Shown here: one piece after another, positions 19,131 through 30,427 of the stretch | Position numbering within the stretch: position 1 is the stretch's first letter | How the letters are laid out: each line of letters starts with the position of its first letter | Assembly: GCA_025766275.1 (NCBI GenBank) | Contig: JAFKAC010000056.1 | Location: 186,001-250,000, forward strand | DNA: 64,000 nt | Direction of reading: 5' to 3' | From: Lactarius indigo | Lineage: Eukaryota; Basidiomycota; Agaricomycetes; Russulales; Russulaceae | Position numbers and translations under genes: made by a program | Notes under the pieces: generated by a model | Told to the model about the DNA's origin: nothing | Databases searched by the model: none | The model's input: the letters and a program-made list of their open reading frames with translations, nothing else

Positions 19131-20090
19131 TACAATACTGTGGGGTCATGTGCGTTTCTCTGTTTGAAGATGGAGCATCTGCATAATGGAGATAGCTCTG
19201 ATAGGATGATAATGAATGCTTCATTGAACGTCCAAGCCGAATAATTTGGCCAAGCGAGGAAATGGCGCCCATACGTGTCTCGCAATCATCGAAGCTGTCG
19301 ACACTCGAGCCGAGTGAATTATTGTCGTCGTTGGGTTAGCCCGACTGTATTGTCAATGTTGCTGGCCCACTTGAATGCGCGGATGGACAGAGTATTTTCA
19401 CTCATGGATATCTCCCCAGAGAATTTGGCGATATGGGTGATTTCTTCTGTCTTTCTCATACCCATTTGCTTGGCCTAATGTGCTCTGTAAATCCCAGTGC
19501 CCGCTGTTATGGAGGCTATAAGCCTATGGTTGATTACCCTCAAATATGTTTGACAGTAGACTTCGATGTCATCTCATTCAGGACTAGTCTCGGAAAATCA
19601 AAAAGGTCACATTTTTGGAAGAGACGCGTCCCAAACTATGGACACCCGTTCGACGCCTGCCTATCCTTGGGGCGCAAGATCATCGTCCTTCCTTCTGTGG
19701 TCGGCATGCAGGTACTTTGGGGCCATCTTCCTTCTCTTCCCCAGTGAGTGCGTGTAGGAGAACTCTTGTATAGCGCTTCCGAGCGAGATAACGAGAATAT
19801 TACCTCATCCAATCCCTCGCGACATCAAGCACGCGCGCGCACGTCCCGGAGCCGTTCATGCTAGCGCCTGTTTGGCCCTTCCAAGCTCCCACTGGTGGTC
19901 TGTTGCTAAAACCAACAGGTTAGGTTTCGAGGAGTCTGGTGGTAAGAGAACCTCCAGATCGTGGCAAACATTGGTCAATAGTTCAAAGGTGTGGCCTCCG
20001 CAGCAATCCCCAATGGCTGGTCGCAGGGTATCGCTGCTACTACCGCAGACATTCCAATACATCACGAGTGCCAGTGGACGTGGCATCCAT
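19130..20090. other. Intergenic, no gene seen
   Basis: Several short frames on both strands but none with splice continuity or recognisable protein. Confidence 0.4.
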
Positions 20091-20094
20091 GTAT

Positions 20095-20265
20095 GGCCTA
20101 TCCTGCGCGCTTGTTCGATGTGGTCGATGAAGGAGACGTTACACGGGCGGCAGAAGATGTCCGTTGCGTATGTTCTCGTATGTGCTATACATGTGGAACT
20201 GGGACGTCGAGCGGAATGTTCGCTGATGGGTTCATTCCCGACTCTCGATAGAGACCTTCATGTAC
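20095..20265 (-). pseudogene. RNase III-like paralogue E, degenerate fragment
   Basis: The minus strand resembles the exon of paralogue D that starts with AYVGGLYREQG: here it reads ALVHEGLYRESGMNPS and later a TACGAGAACATACGCAACGG stretch matching TACGAGAACATACGGAGGGA of paralogue D. Frameshifts and a stop interrupt it. The other exons were not recognised with confidence. Confidence 0.5.
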
Positions 20266-20269
20266 AAGG

Positions 20270-22715
20270 GCTTTTCTTTGATCCTGCATCGAAGAAGGGC
20301 AACAGCGTGCAGTGCGGTACCACCGACGTGGTGAGTGTTGCATGGCAAATGACACGTACCTTGTGTGCTTGACATTCCGATATCGCGGGCTTGCGCGTCA
20401 AGGAAACACGGGGCGTACTTCAACATCACATACCCCGTTGGGGAGGATGACAACGTTGACATCCATTGCCAGGTCCAAATCTTGGGTGGGCCCACGTTCG
20501 CAACTGCGAAGCCACAGTCTTTCTTGTCAACTGAGTCTGTACCATCTGCTGTGTCGCCACGAAGAGACTAGAAGAAAGGTAAACATCCTGGGAGAGGTAT
20601 CCATGGAAGAGCAAGCCCTCAGCAGGAACTTCCTCAGTTGTTCTAATTTTACAGTAAGGATGGCAGGCATCCGGAAATGCCTCGCAGCTTTGGCCAACGT
20701 CGGTTCGGTTGTCGAGCAATATGCGGCGGATGATCGAATCATGCAGAAGACACAAATAGGGCTTCGGATAGCGACGAGACGGCTTCTTTTGACGATTACC
20801 CAGATTACATTACATAACCATTACATTGTATCGCTCCCATTCAATTCGAATCGAGGGTTCATTCCCTCATACCAGTAGGACACTAGCAAGAGGGAGTATG
20901 GTCGATCTTCTCTGAGTCACAGTCGACGACGCAGTTGTATGTGGCTGTGTTAACATGCGACCAGGTCGATTGCTGCGAAGCCGGAACCTCGACGTTTCGA
21001 CACCGTAACTTTTGATCAAGCCATCGTATTATATCTTGCGCACTTGATTTGAGCCGTGTGGTATATCTAGCCACCTTGGCGTGTGCAATAAACAGATATC
21101 GCAATATCAACGTGGCTTACCAATTGGCGTAAAGTCCGCATCTGTACAAACTTGTGTATATTTTATTATCAGGACGATAGACCGGCTCGTTCGTTTGCCC
21201 CCAAATCCCCAATAGTATGCCGCCATAGAGTTTACCGCACATGAAATAGTGCCGTGCAAAAGAAAAAATAAAGACACGTAGAGACTGCAACATCAACGGC
21301 AGCCAAGCAAGAAAGTGGGGTGACTGCACGGGCATCAGAGATCTTGATGGTATCACAAAAATCAGTCAAACTGAGCGTTAAGGTGCGGAGCAATTACCCT
21401 GTGCACGTGTGGAAGGGGATCTCACATAAGGGCAAGTCAAGGGGAGACAGATGCGTGGCAGTGATGTGATTTAGTGTAAGCCGTGGGGCTTCCAACACAA
21501 GCCGGTACTATTACTGCTTAAACCTGCATCGGGACTCGGGTTTGTTTACCATGAAGCCTGGTAGACCCGAAACGGGGTCGCATTGAAGTTGGTGATGCTC
21601 CCAGAGCCTCGGAGCAGAACAATGGCCCACGGATTACTCCCAACTTCGGGTGAGAAACTATGTCCAGTAGCACACTGGTTCCATGTCCTTTCGATGTGAC
21701 ACTGCTGGGATTACATACCTTTCTCCGCTCCAACACCCCCAGCCGTGTTGTGTGAAGATGTGAAAAATAAACACCATGGCCTGCATTGCTACCGCCGTGA
21801 CCTTGATTGCCATATCATCAGGTGCCAAGCTACTGTCCAATGATTCGTCCCCCGGACGATGCCGTGGGTGCTAACAGCGCTAACATGCCACTTGTGAATG
21901 AAAATCCTGGGTATCGTTTGACCCCAGAGAAAAAAAAACCGTACCATCTATGAGATTATGGTGTCATTACAGTAGATAGATCGGGACAGTGGTAGATCAA
22001 CACCGTGACGCCTCGGAGTACCAACGTATATGATATCAACATTACGTCAAATCACAATCACTTGCCTTCGTCGATACACCAAACAATACACCCACAACCA
22101 ACTAACATCGGCTGCCGCGGGGCAGTGTTCGGGGGATACAGTAACACGGGGTCTCTCCCACCAACTTGAATGTGCGGTAAGTTAAGTTCCTGTGTAAGTT
22201 ACTTCTGCATTTTTTTATCCAGTGGCGTCTTGCCTCACATTCTTCTAATTTCTCATTCACACAAGACTCGGAGCTAACTTAAGAAGAATCTGAGTTACGG
22301 TCCCACACGATAAGGGAAATGAATACGGATGCTGTCAGGGTCGGAACAACGTCATTAATATATCCTAGTGGGAGCTGCACACCAGCGCCTGGAGATATCG
22401 TGGTGTTGTAGTACTCGGAGAAGCAAGTCCTAGAAAGGGATGAAGCATATCAAATACAAGGACGCCCCCAACCCCCAAGTTGAGCACCACCGGGGCTTGG
22501 TCTCTCTCTCTTTGTTTTTCCTATTTGTATAAATAGTAAGTGAAATCGGACGTGGTACATACCCCCTCCACTCTCGGCATCTTTCCGTCCTTCGTGCGTC
22601 CCTTCGTAGTCCGAGAACTTTCGCAGCAAATTTCGCAGCGATTCCTGCGTTTAAGCCGGTGAGGATCCAGACCAGATGAAAGGGGCAGATGCAGCATTGA
22701 CAACCAACCTAATAT
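20270..22715. other. Intergenic, no gene seen
   Basis: Long stretch with only scattered short frames. The first few hundred bases may include further decayed exons of paralogue E. Around 22500-22700 lies the 3' flank of paralogue C, similar to the flanks of paralogues A and B (TCCGTCCTTCGTGCGTCCCT and similar). Confidence 0.4.
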
Positions 22716-22719
22716 CGCC

Positions 22720-24031
22720 CTACTTCGACCTCAACCGCTTCCTCGCACCCCTCTCGGTCATCGTCATCTCTGCAGTTGACGGCGAGCGTCGTCGAGGCAA
22801 CGCACCAGAATGCCGACCGGTGTACGAAGAGTCGGGTTCTGATAATACGACCAGAAAGCGTCAGGTCGCGATATTCGGGCCGCGCTCACCCTCCGCGGGG
22901 ACCACCACGATGATGTCACGTCGTACTCACCTGCGTCCCCTCTTCTGCCATCTTGCGAGCCGATTCCTCGCGTCGTGTGCTGATCGCTAAGCCTATCTAT
23001 CGCTCCCGGAGAGGCTCCCGCTGCTGCGAGGCTTTGACGTTGCGTAGGTCTATTTCTGGCTGTCGTTGCCTCCGATCTCCCTTGTCCCTTGACCTCAGCT
23101 TGCTTCAGGCCCTCCGCAGCCCGTCCCGGAAGGCTCGGAGCAGGTGCTACCCGTTGAGGCGGAGGGGGCGGGGAAGGCGTGGGAGAGGGTGTCGCTGGTA
23201 CTGCGTGCTCCAGATAGTGCTGGCGCTCAGCCCAGTATGCAGCGTCGACGAGGGGTTCAAACAGCTGGTCCAGCCACCTCTTGACGACATCGATGCCTTG
23301 TTCCTTGAACAGTCCACCCACGTAGGCCTGTAATCGATTTCAAAAAATCTTTACAGATCATAAAAGCGCAGAAGAGAAGTACCTTGAAGACATTCACTTT
23401 ACACAGGAAGACAGATTAAGGACGACGAGAGAGGGCACGAAATGCATGGTGGCCATACCTTGCACTCTCTGTTCATTCTTAAGACGAGGATTTTCACCCC
23501 TCAGCCTTTCATGAAGCCCATACTGTACGGTGCTGGAAGCACACGTGTCAGCACTGCTCAATTGACATTAGGAAGGAGACATATTACATTCTTGCGAGTG
23601 TCCCACCACACTTGATGCGGTCCCGCATTTTCTGAACAGCCCACGATAAGGAAATAAAGACGATGCGAACGGCGACACTGCAACAAACCGACGTTGGACC
23701 GACATGCAAGCGTGGATAACGGCTTTGAATAAGATCGGTCACCGCCAGACTGAGTACTCCATCTCCGATGTGCGCCAATCTTCCAGAGAAGTTAGTCGAC
23801 TGACGACGGAGGGGGGAGGAGGACCTGCCCTTCGTTATCGTACATTGGATCAGCGTGAGGTGCCTCGAACTCGAACCCACTCCGGGGTCTCGCGCTCATG
23901 CTGCTGTGGGTGAATATTTGCTTCAAACGCTGAGTCGACCATATTCTTGGAAGGAGGGGGAGGATTTTTGTTACAGTGAGGTGAGTGGGGGAGGAACTGG
24001 GACGGGTAAGCTTTTCGTTTGACAACGACAT
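22720..24031 (-). pseudogene. RNase III-like paralogue C, nearly complete, exon-1 donor shifted
   Basis: Same exon layout as paralogue B. Start ATG 24031 (MSLSNEKL), IFTHSSM motif, then YDNEG, intron, RLAHIGDGVL, later VFKAYVGGLF and a tail ending GARKRLRSK with TAG at 22720. The 22880-23310 exon is longer than in B and encodes a Pro-rich linker. At the end of exon 1 the only GT donor leaves one base too many for exon 2 (GAAGGGCAG/GTCC against GAGCA/GTGG in paralogue D), so the spliced product would shift frame. The signature Glu is Ala and the late Glu is Lys, as in B. Could be functional if splicing differs. Confidence 0.6.
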
Positions 24032-24119
24032 GACAAGGTGGTAGAGAATGAGAATAGGAGCACAACGATGCGGCAGGGGGGAAAGCCCCGTGCCATGCGT
24101 TTCAAGCGTTTCAAGCTTC

Positions 24120-25300
24120 TGGAACACGTCATGGTTAGATCAACTCACAAATAGCTACAGTGCTACCAGAAATCCTCGGAAAGAAGGGGCACCTCATCTA
24201 TCAAAGGCCTACACGCCTGGTTAGGTCGTGACAGCGTGGAAGAGGACCCCAAAGGATTTACAAGTCACCGGTATTGGCGGTAATTGTTGGACACGAATTG
24301 GAGGTCACCAAATCGCTGCCAGACCTGCGAGGATATAGAGAGGGATGAAGAGCACAATGACTGGACTGAGTGCGGGCGTTGTGAGTTTACGGCGTCTGAC
24401 TTTCTCGACCTAATGAGTCCCCGAGTAACCGGTGAGGTCATTAGACCATTTCCGCCGAGTCGTTCGTTCCGCCCTGTCCACATTTGCCCCGCCGAGGCAA
24501 TGATTTTCATTGGCTACAAATTTCCACGTGGGCCGGGGGAACTAAACCGGCCAGTCGCGTTGATTGTCAACCACTCCAGTACACTCCATATCCCTTTAGC
24601 TCCAGATTCCGAAAGGAGCTTAGGATGAGTAAGGGCTTACTAGCTCGCAGTGGTTTGAGCTCTCCGGCCTTAGAACACGGGTCCGGTGTTGACAGCGTTG
24701 ACAGGTGATCGTGACCTCATCAAGATGTTCCTTTCGATTGATATGATAAAGTCGCGCGCTGACATACCTTCCATATTTCGTCACCGTACGTGTTGATGTG
24801 CTGCGCATGGTGACTTAGAAATGGTACGGTTCGGTTGTGTGCCCCCATGACCTAGACACTGGTTTGAAAAGATTTGGTATAATGTTGCTTTGAGACGGAT
24901 AAACACGAAGTCGCTGACAAGAGCATGACTACAACGAAATTTTGAACTTGACCGAGCAGGTTCGGCCCAAAATTGCCGTGAGAACCGAACCAATATAACA
25001 AATTTGAATAAAGTTCGGTTGATCAAATTCGATCAAATGCGACAAATAAGTTTTGGGCAAGTGTCATGGCTTTCTCACATACCTCCCTCTTCTCTCTAGA
25101 AGGAAGATATTGGCCGACTTCATCCAATACTGTATGGCACCATTGTCCAAGACCTAGGGTCCTTATTTATCCTAAGATGGCATTATGCGCTTGGTTATGC
25201 GTCTATCAGCAAGACCGTCAAAGTCAAAGTCAGTACGTCAAACCAAGGCGTCAAACTGCCATCTGGCTCAACCCAATTCGAGTTTGAACTCGAAATACGG
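24120..25300. repeat. Upstream flank of paralogue C (copy of 17855-19130)
   Basis: See the entry at 17855-19130 for shared landmarks. No gene is recognised within it. The duplication therefore covered the gene plus more than 1 kb of upstream sequence. Confidence 0.7.
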
Positions 25301-27050
25301 TAGGGCTTGTTGTATAGACCAAGCTTGGTTCAGACTTGATTTGCACCAATGCAGACGTGGTGTCCACAATCAGGGATAAACCCAGATGGGTTCATACTGA
25401 CGTTAGTGAACATTTGAGCCGAATAACTCACTCATGAAAATAGTGCCAACGTTGCATATCATGATCAATATGATGTGCATTCGACATAATTGTTTTCGAC
25501 GTCTCAAGCGACGTCTGTCGTCCAATGATGCGATGTCCGATGTCACCAGTTTTGAAATTTCAAATTTGAAACGTGACTCTCAGCCAATCAGGGCTCTTTG
25601 ATAGCGTAAGCGAGGTCAACGATCTATGATATGACTGGTACACTTTCTGGCAGTCACTCCCATCAGCAGCTATCAGTGGGACCGAAAGTGGGACGCTACT
25701 GCCCGACCAATCAGGATTTTTAACTTCGTGCTGGTATTCGAGGCCGCCGACGTTTTGTAAATCGAACTCCTAGCAGCTTACTAGTAGCTCCAACTTGAAG
25801 TTTAGCATGCAACCAGCAAGTTGGCAGCAACTATCAAAGAAAGGGAAAGCGCAGGTCCCTCGGCTTATCCACCAACCCCAACTTGAGTGGACCCGACACA
25901 TGGACACGATGCCCCATAACCCATAGCTATTTTTCACTCAAGAGATGTTTCTCTGAATCTCTGACACACCGGAATTTGGTTAGTGGCAGTATTCTCCTTT
26001 GTGTTTCTCCTGACCTCGCCCACTCTAGAAACCGCAAGTCGAAGGGTAGTATTAGGGTGGTAGCACTTCCGTGCACTTGGTGAGTACCTGTCATTAAAGC
26101 TACAAACTAGTGGCTTATATTGCCCTGCTGTCACATTCGACAGTGAGACTTGATGCCAGCTTGTTTGAGACTGATTTCTTTAAGCCGATGGAGACATACT
26201 GTACTTTTCAGGATAAAGCACCTCCCAACTAGGACACATGCCCCTTCGTCAAATTTGGACTTCCGCACGGTACCGAATTAATCCCTGTTCCCCAACTTAG
26301 TCGACATCATAATGCAGACGCTTTGGGGACATCCCCTGTCGCCTTTTCTGTTTGCGTGGGTGAAGTCGTCTGTGGCGCCCCGAACTGGCCAATGGAATGA
26401 TCCTTTCCCTGTCCCTCGCAACGCGGAGCGCTTACACGGGCCCCGAAGCTGCTCCTGCGTGTGCCTGATATCCCCTCCCGTAACTTTGCTCTTGAAATTT
26501 TCTGAGAGAAACACGCGATTCACCTGGAACATTGTCGCCACCTCGGACTTTAATCGCAGAAGGGACGCCACTTGTGTTGTGATCGTGACAACACTTGGCG
26601 ACCTCGCCACCCTGGTGGCTCTATGTGGCGGTTTGCAGCAACTACTACCGCTGCTGCAGCGGATCACAGACCCGACATCGCCTCCGAGGAAGACGCAGAT
26701 GGACGTGGCTATTCGTGCGCGGCCTTGCGCCGGAAGCGAGTGCACAGAAACCAATACCGCGAATTGCACGACTTGACAAAATCGATATAATTTCGCAATT
26801 TGGTAGTCATTGTATCGGACAACAACTACACAAATCTAGCAGGTAATCGTACACAACAAATCGTTGGGGTTCAGTTTCCTCATCTGATGACGCTTCCCCA
26901 ACTCCGTAGCTTATCCTTGGTGTCCAACAAATTCCCGAGCTCGTATATCTGGACATGTGGATTCGGATTGTGAACGTATGATTGAGATGATAGGTACGAG
27001 AGCCGTGGTGCTTACACGTTATTGTTTGCCCAGTGGCTATTTCGGCTTAG
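25300..27050. other. Intergenic, no gene supported
   Basis: Open frames on both strands at 26280-26790 overlap each other and show no domain or splice structure. I regard them as chance frames. Confidence 0.4.
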
Positions 27051-27056
27051 GTCGTG

Positions 27057-27942
27057 TTACGATACGGACCGAAGCGTCGGCGCATATGGAGTCTGCACAG
27101 GCGGCAGAAGATGTTCCCTCCGTATGTTCTCGTACGCGTCTAGGACGTACAGCTGGAAAAGCGAGCGGAGCCAGTCGTTGACGGGACCCATGCCCTGTTC
27201 TCTGTAGAGTCCTCCGACATAAGCCTGTGCACGAGTGTTATTCTGTACTTCTATATCAAGGAACAACAGCGATACGGTACCTTGAATACCTCAGCTTTGG
27301 AAGAAAAAAAAACGGCAAGTCAGAAACAGGCATGTGGGTCTTACGTCGTGAATGGTGACTAACCTTGTGCGTTCTGTGACGCCTTGACTTCGTTGGCTTG
27401 AGCAGCTTGGACTAGGAGGTGATCATGCAAACGGTACAAGACCGCGCTAGAAAGGTGAGCGTCAGTGGGCGGTGGTGGCGCGATCAAGGAAGTGTCGTAC
27501 ACTCTAGCAAGCGTGGCGGTTTGTTTCAGGCGATCCCTCACTTTCTAAAGGGTTATATTCAGGGACCAGGGGCGGCGAATAAGAGGCCAATCAAACGAAC
27601 GGAAGAAGGGCCGACGCTTAGATTTGGGAATAGGTCTCGAATCAAGTCGGTCACCACAAGGCTAAACACTGGATCCCCAATGTGTACCAATCTTCCGCGG
27701 AATCGAGGTGAGTGTCGTCTTTCGCAGGGAGAGTAACAATAGACCCACTGCTCGTTGTCGGGGCTCGGGTCGTCGGGCGAATCCTCAAAGGAACGCTTGG
27801 GCCTCCTGGCCAAACTGCGATGCGTGAAAATCTGCGTCTGCAATCGCCTGTCCCTGATATGGGGAAGAGGGGGCAATCCGCCGCTCCCAGTGTTACGCTG
27901 AGAGAAGTTGGGGGAAGAAGATGGGTGCATTTGTGAGGACAT
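27057..27942 (-). pseudogene. RNase III-like paralogue D
   Basis: Start ATG 27942 (MSSQMHPSS). Exon 1 has LPPLPHIRD, IFTHRSL and DNEQ; after an intron comes LVHIGDPVFSLVVTDLI and PNLSVGPSSV; then a block equivalent to KLRDRIK, later EVFK joined across an intron to AYVGGLYREQG, ending at 27057 without the basic tail of B and C. Between SSVR and RDRLK the frame hits TGA/TAA codons and shifts, which I could not repair with a plausible intron, so I call it broken. Active-site changes are again Glu to Val in the signature and Glu to Lys later. Sequence is the most diverged of the set. Confidence 0.6.
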
Positions 27943-28049
27943 GACAGAGGGATGTTGTGAGAGGCAGAGAGGATGTCCGAAGGGTTTAAAAACCTCGAAG
28001 AGCGTCTGAGGCGCTGCCCCGACCCACTTCATTTCTCGAAACAAGCCAT

Positions 28050-28535
28050 ACCCAGGATGGTCAATCTGCGGGAGCTACGGGAGGCATAACCATCAATGGA
28101 GACAGAGAACCAAAGTAATGTCACCTGTTACAGAGACAACACCTTGAAAGGATTAGAACTTGAAACTGATGCTGAGGAAGGCACTTACGGAAAAATACCG
28201 TACGGCACCAAATACAACAAGAGATTAACTTTGCATGTCATGTCATGCATGTACATCCGATCAGAGAGCACTAAGTCGACTGAGGCACCCTCGGGCTATG
28301 CAAAGGATATTGCCCTCGCCATGCTAGCACCGCCAGCGGTCCTCTAGTGGCACCAGTATCCCGGAACCCGTATTATATGTGTATATTTCCATCTTCAAGT
28401 TTGTTTCGCCCCCACCGGGCCCGACAGTTTTCCAAACCGCCGACTTTTGTGGGTGGAATTCCAAGATGGCTTAACCATGACAGCGAATCTCAGAACCTTC
28501 CATATTTGGTTCGATCATGATGTGTACAGGCTGTT
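28050..28535. other. Intergenic, no gene seen
   Basis: Upstream side of paralogue D. Nothing recognised. Confidence 0.4.
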
Positions 28536-28537
28536 TG

Positions 28538-28738
28538 TACAGTCGACTCCCTTTTATCCGATACCCTTAAAAACCATATATCCTTATAACTCCTTTGTTT
28601 TCCATGTCCCTATTTTGTCATGTGGGGATAGGCCCAGGGCTCTATTTTGAGGTGTATAGGTTATCGGGTGCGAGAGAGTATGGTTTGTAGTCGTAAAATC
28701 TCAAAAAGTAGGTATCGGATAAGAGGGAGTCGACTGTA
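28538..28738. mobile_element. MITE of pogo/Fot1 (Tc1-mariner) type, 197 bp
   Basis: Terminal inverted repeats of 26 bp, 25 identical: the left starts CAGTCGACTCCC at 28540 and the right ends GGGAGTCGACTG at 28736. Both are flanked by TA (28538-28539 and 28737-28738), the target duplication of the Tc1/mariner superfamily. The A/T-rich interior has no transposase frame, so the element is non-autonomous. Confidence 0.85.
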
Positions 28739-28739
28739 T

Positions 28740-30420
28740 TACTTTGTAAGCTTATACGTTGTGCTGCGCGTGCTGTACGGTACCGCCATCGCAATTGGAC
28801 AGATCCAAAGCAGGTGTGCACCGTAGACATAACCCGATACCGGTGTTATGCGCCAATTAAAGGCCAATTTCTCCAAACTCGGATGACTTAGACGAATGAT
28901 GAGTCAACGAAAGCCCTCGGTACACACGCGGTCATTAGCCGAAAGACCCGAAGCCAAATCCTTCAACGGAAACAGGGACCACTGGAAGACCGGGTTTGCA
29001 GTCTGGCCCATCCATTCAAAAAGTCGATGTTCTGGTGTAATCGTGAATTTTTTTTAGCTGAACTCAGAATCGCATGAGCGGCCTGATGTATCTGTTACTG
29101 TACTAGTAGAATAATCACGGTAGGGAAGCGGGAAGTTGGGGTGTGCTAGAACCACCGGCTACAGTCCTGAAACTACGCCTCGGTCGGATTAGCACTGGTT
29201 GTATCATGAGAGCTTGCATGAGAACCCGGTTCTCGAATCTCCGGGTCATGCCACATACGGGGACCAAATATCCCACGCGTCATGCTCAATTCTATCTCAC
29301 TAGCTTCTCGACGCGAGACGCGAGACATACGGTAGCTGGTTCGTCCATTCAATATTCGAAGCACAATACGGCGCTCCTGGTGAGTTTCTGTATTCTCGAC
29401 TTCTCCTCATGACCTAAGCTACTTATCAGTTACACAACCCTCTTACTGCATTTGTGATCTCTCTCCTCCTCGATCGCGTGGATGAAGTGGCGCAATTCCA
29501 TTAGGATACTACTGTGATCTCAGGGCCGCGGATGATAGGACGACGAGTGCCAGGTTATTTTTGGATCCATTTATGTGCGACTCAGGACCAAATACCCTAC
29601 GTAGCACGTCTCACGAAGTGCTACTTATCGTTATCTTCGCTTAGAACTAGGCTACCACGGTAGTGATTTCTGGAAAAAGGCAATGTGTTTGAGTAAAACA
29701 CACATAATAACCTTTACGTCTGCCCCCAACTATCCTTGTCGCGTGTCGAGGGACCTTTTTGGAACTAATCGCCTTTGTCGTGGTGCTGAGCTGTGTCAAA
29801 GCAACTTTCATAGACTCTTGGAGTTGGAGGCGAGACGAAGCACCCAAGCGCTTCTCCCTTTGGAGTCCCTTACGTATCCCTAGCCGTCACCAATCCCCTC
29901 AAACAATTGGTTCATGATCAGGGCTTCCAAACACGATCTGGTGCTTCATATAACTTGAATGACGGCGTCTCAAGTTTTTTTCTCCACGTGCACTCCGCAG
30001 TCCTGCCCACATGGACTCGGCACCTTGTTCGGAAGTCGGAACTATAGGAACAATATACCCATGTTTGTTGTAACTGGGACCGATATACATTCCGAGAATT
30101 CCTTTCAAAACCCCACTATACTGCCCTCCTCGCAGTGCTGCGAACTTGTACTTGGCGTTGGTAAACCGCGCTCGAATGGCCTTATCTTGAGGACACGTGT
30201 CGAACTCGTGGTCGGTTCGGTGTCACCAAACGCAATAGTTCTCGACAGATACAGCACGTCCACTTTGCGCGGTTCCCGCAATTCTCGCCACGTACAGCGT
30301 GTGTCACTGTGTGTGTATAACAAATGTCCAAAGGTACCTCCGACGAGATGCCGTGCAGACCGTATAAGACCTTTCTCCCCCAACTTTTCTTCCTGTTCAT
30401 TTGGATACGGCACACCTACG
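28740..30420. other. Intergenic upstream of F-box gene 1
   Basis: No supported gene. Minus-strand frames at 30105-30687 are antisense to the F-box gene and its leader. Confidence 0.4.
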
Positions 30421-30427
30421 TTAAAGT

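Noticed and set aside
26278..26790. Overlapping sense and antisense frames of about 155 codons
   Set aside because: No domain, splice structure or preferred strand; chance open frames in GC-rich DNA.
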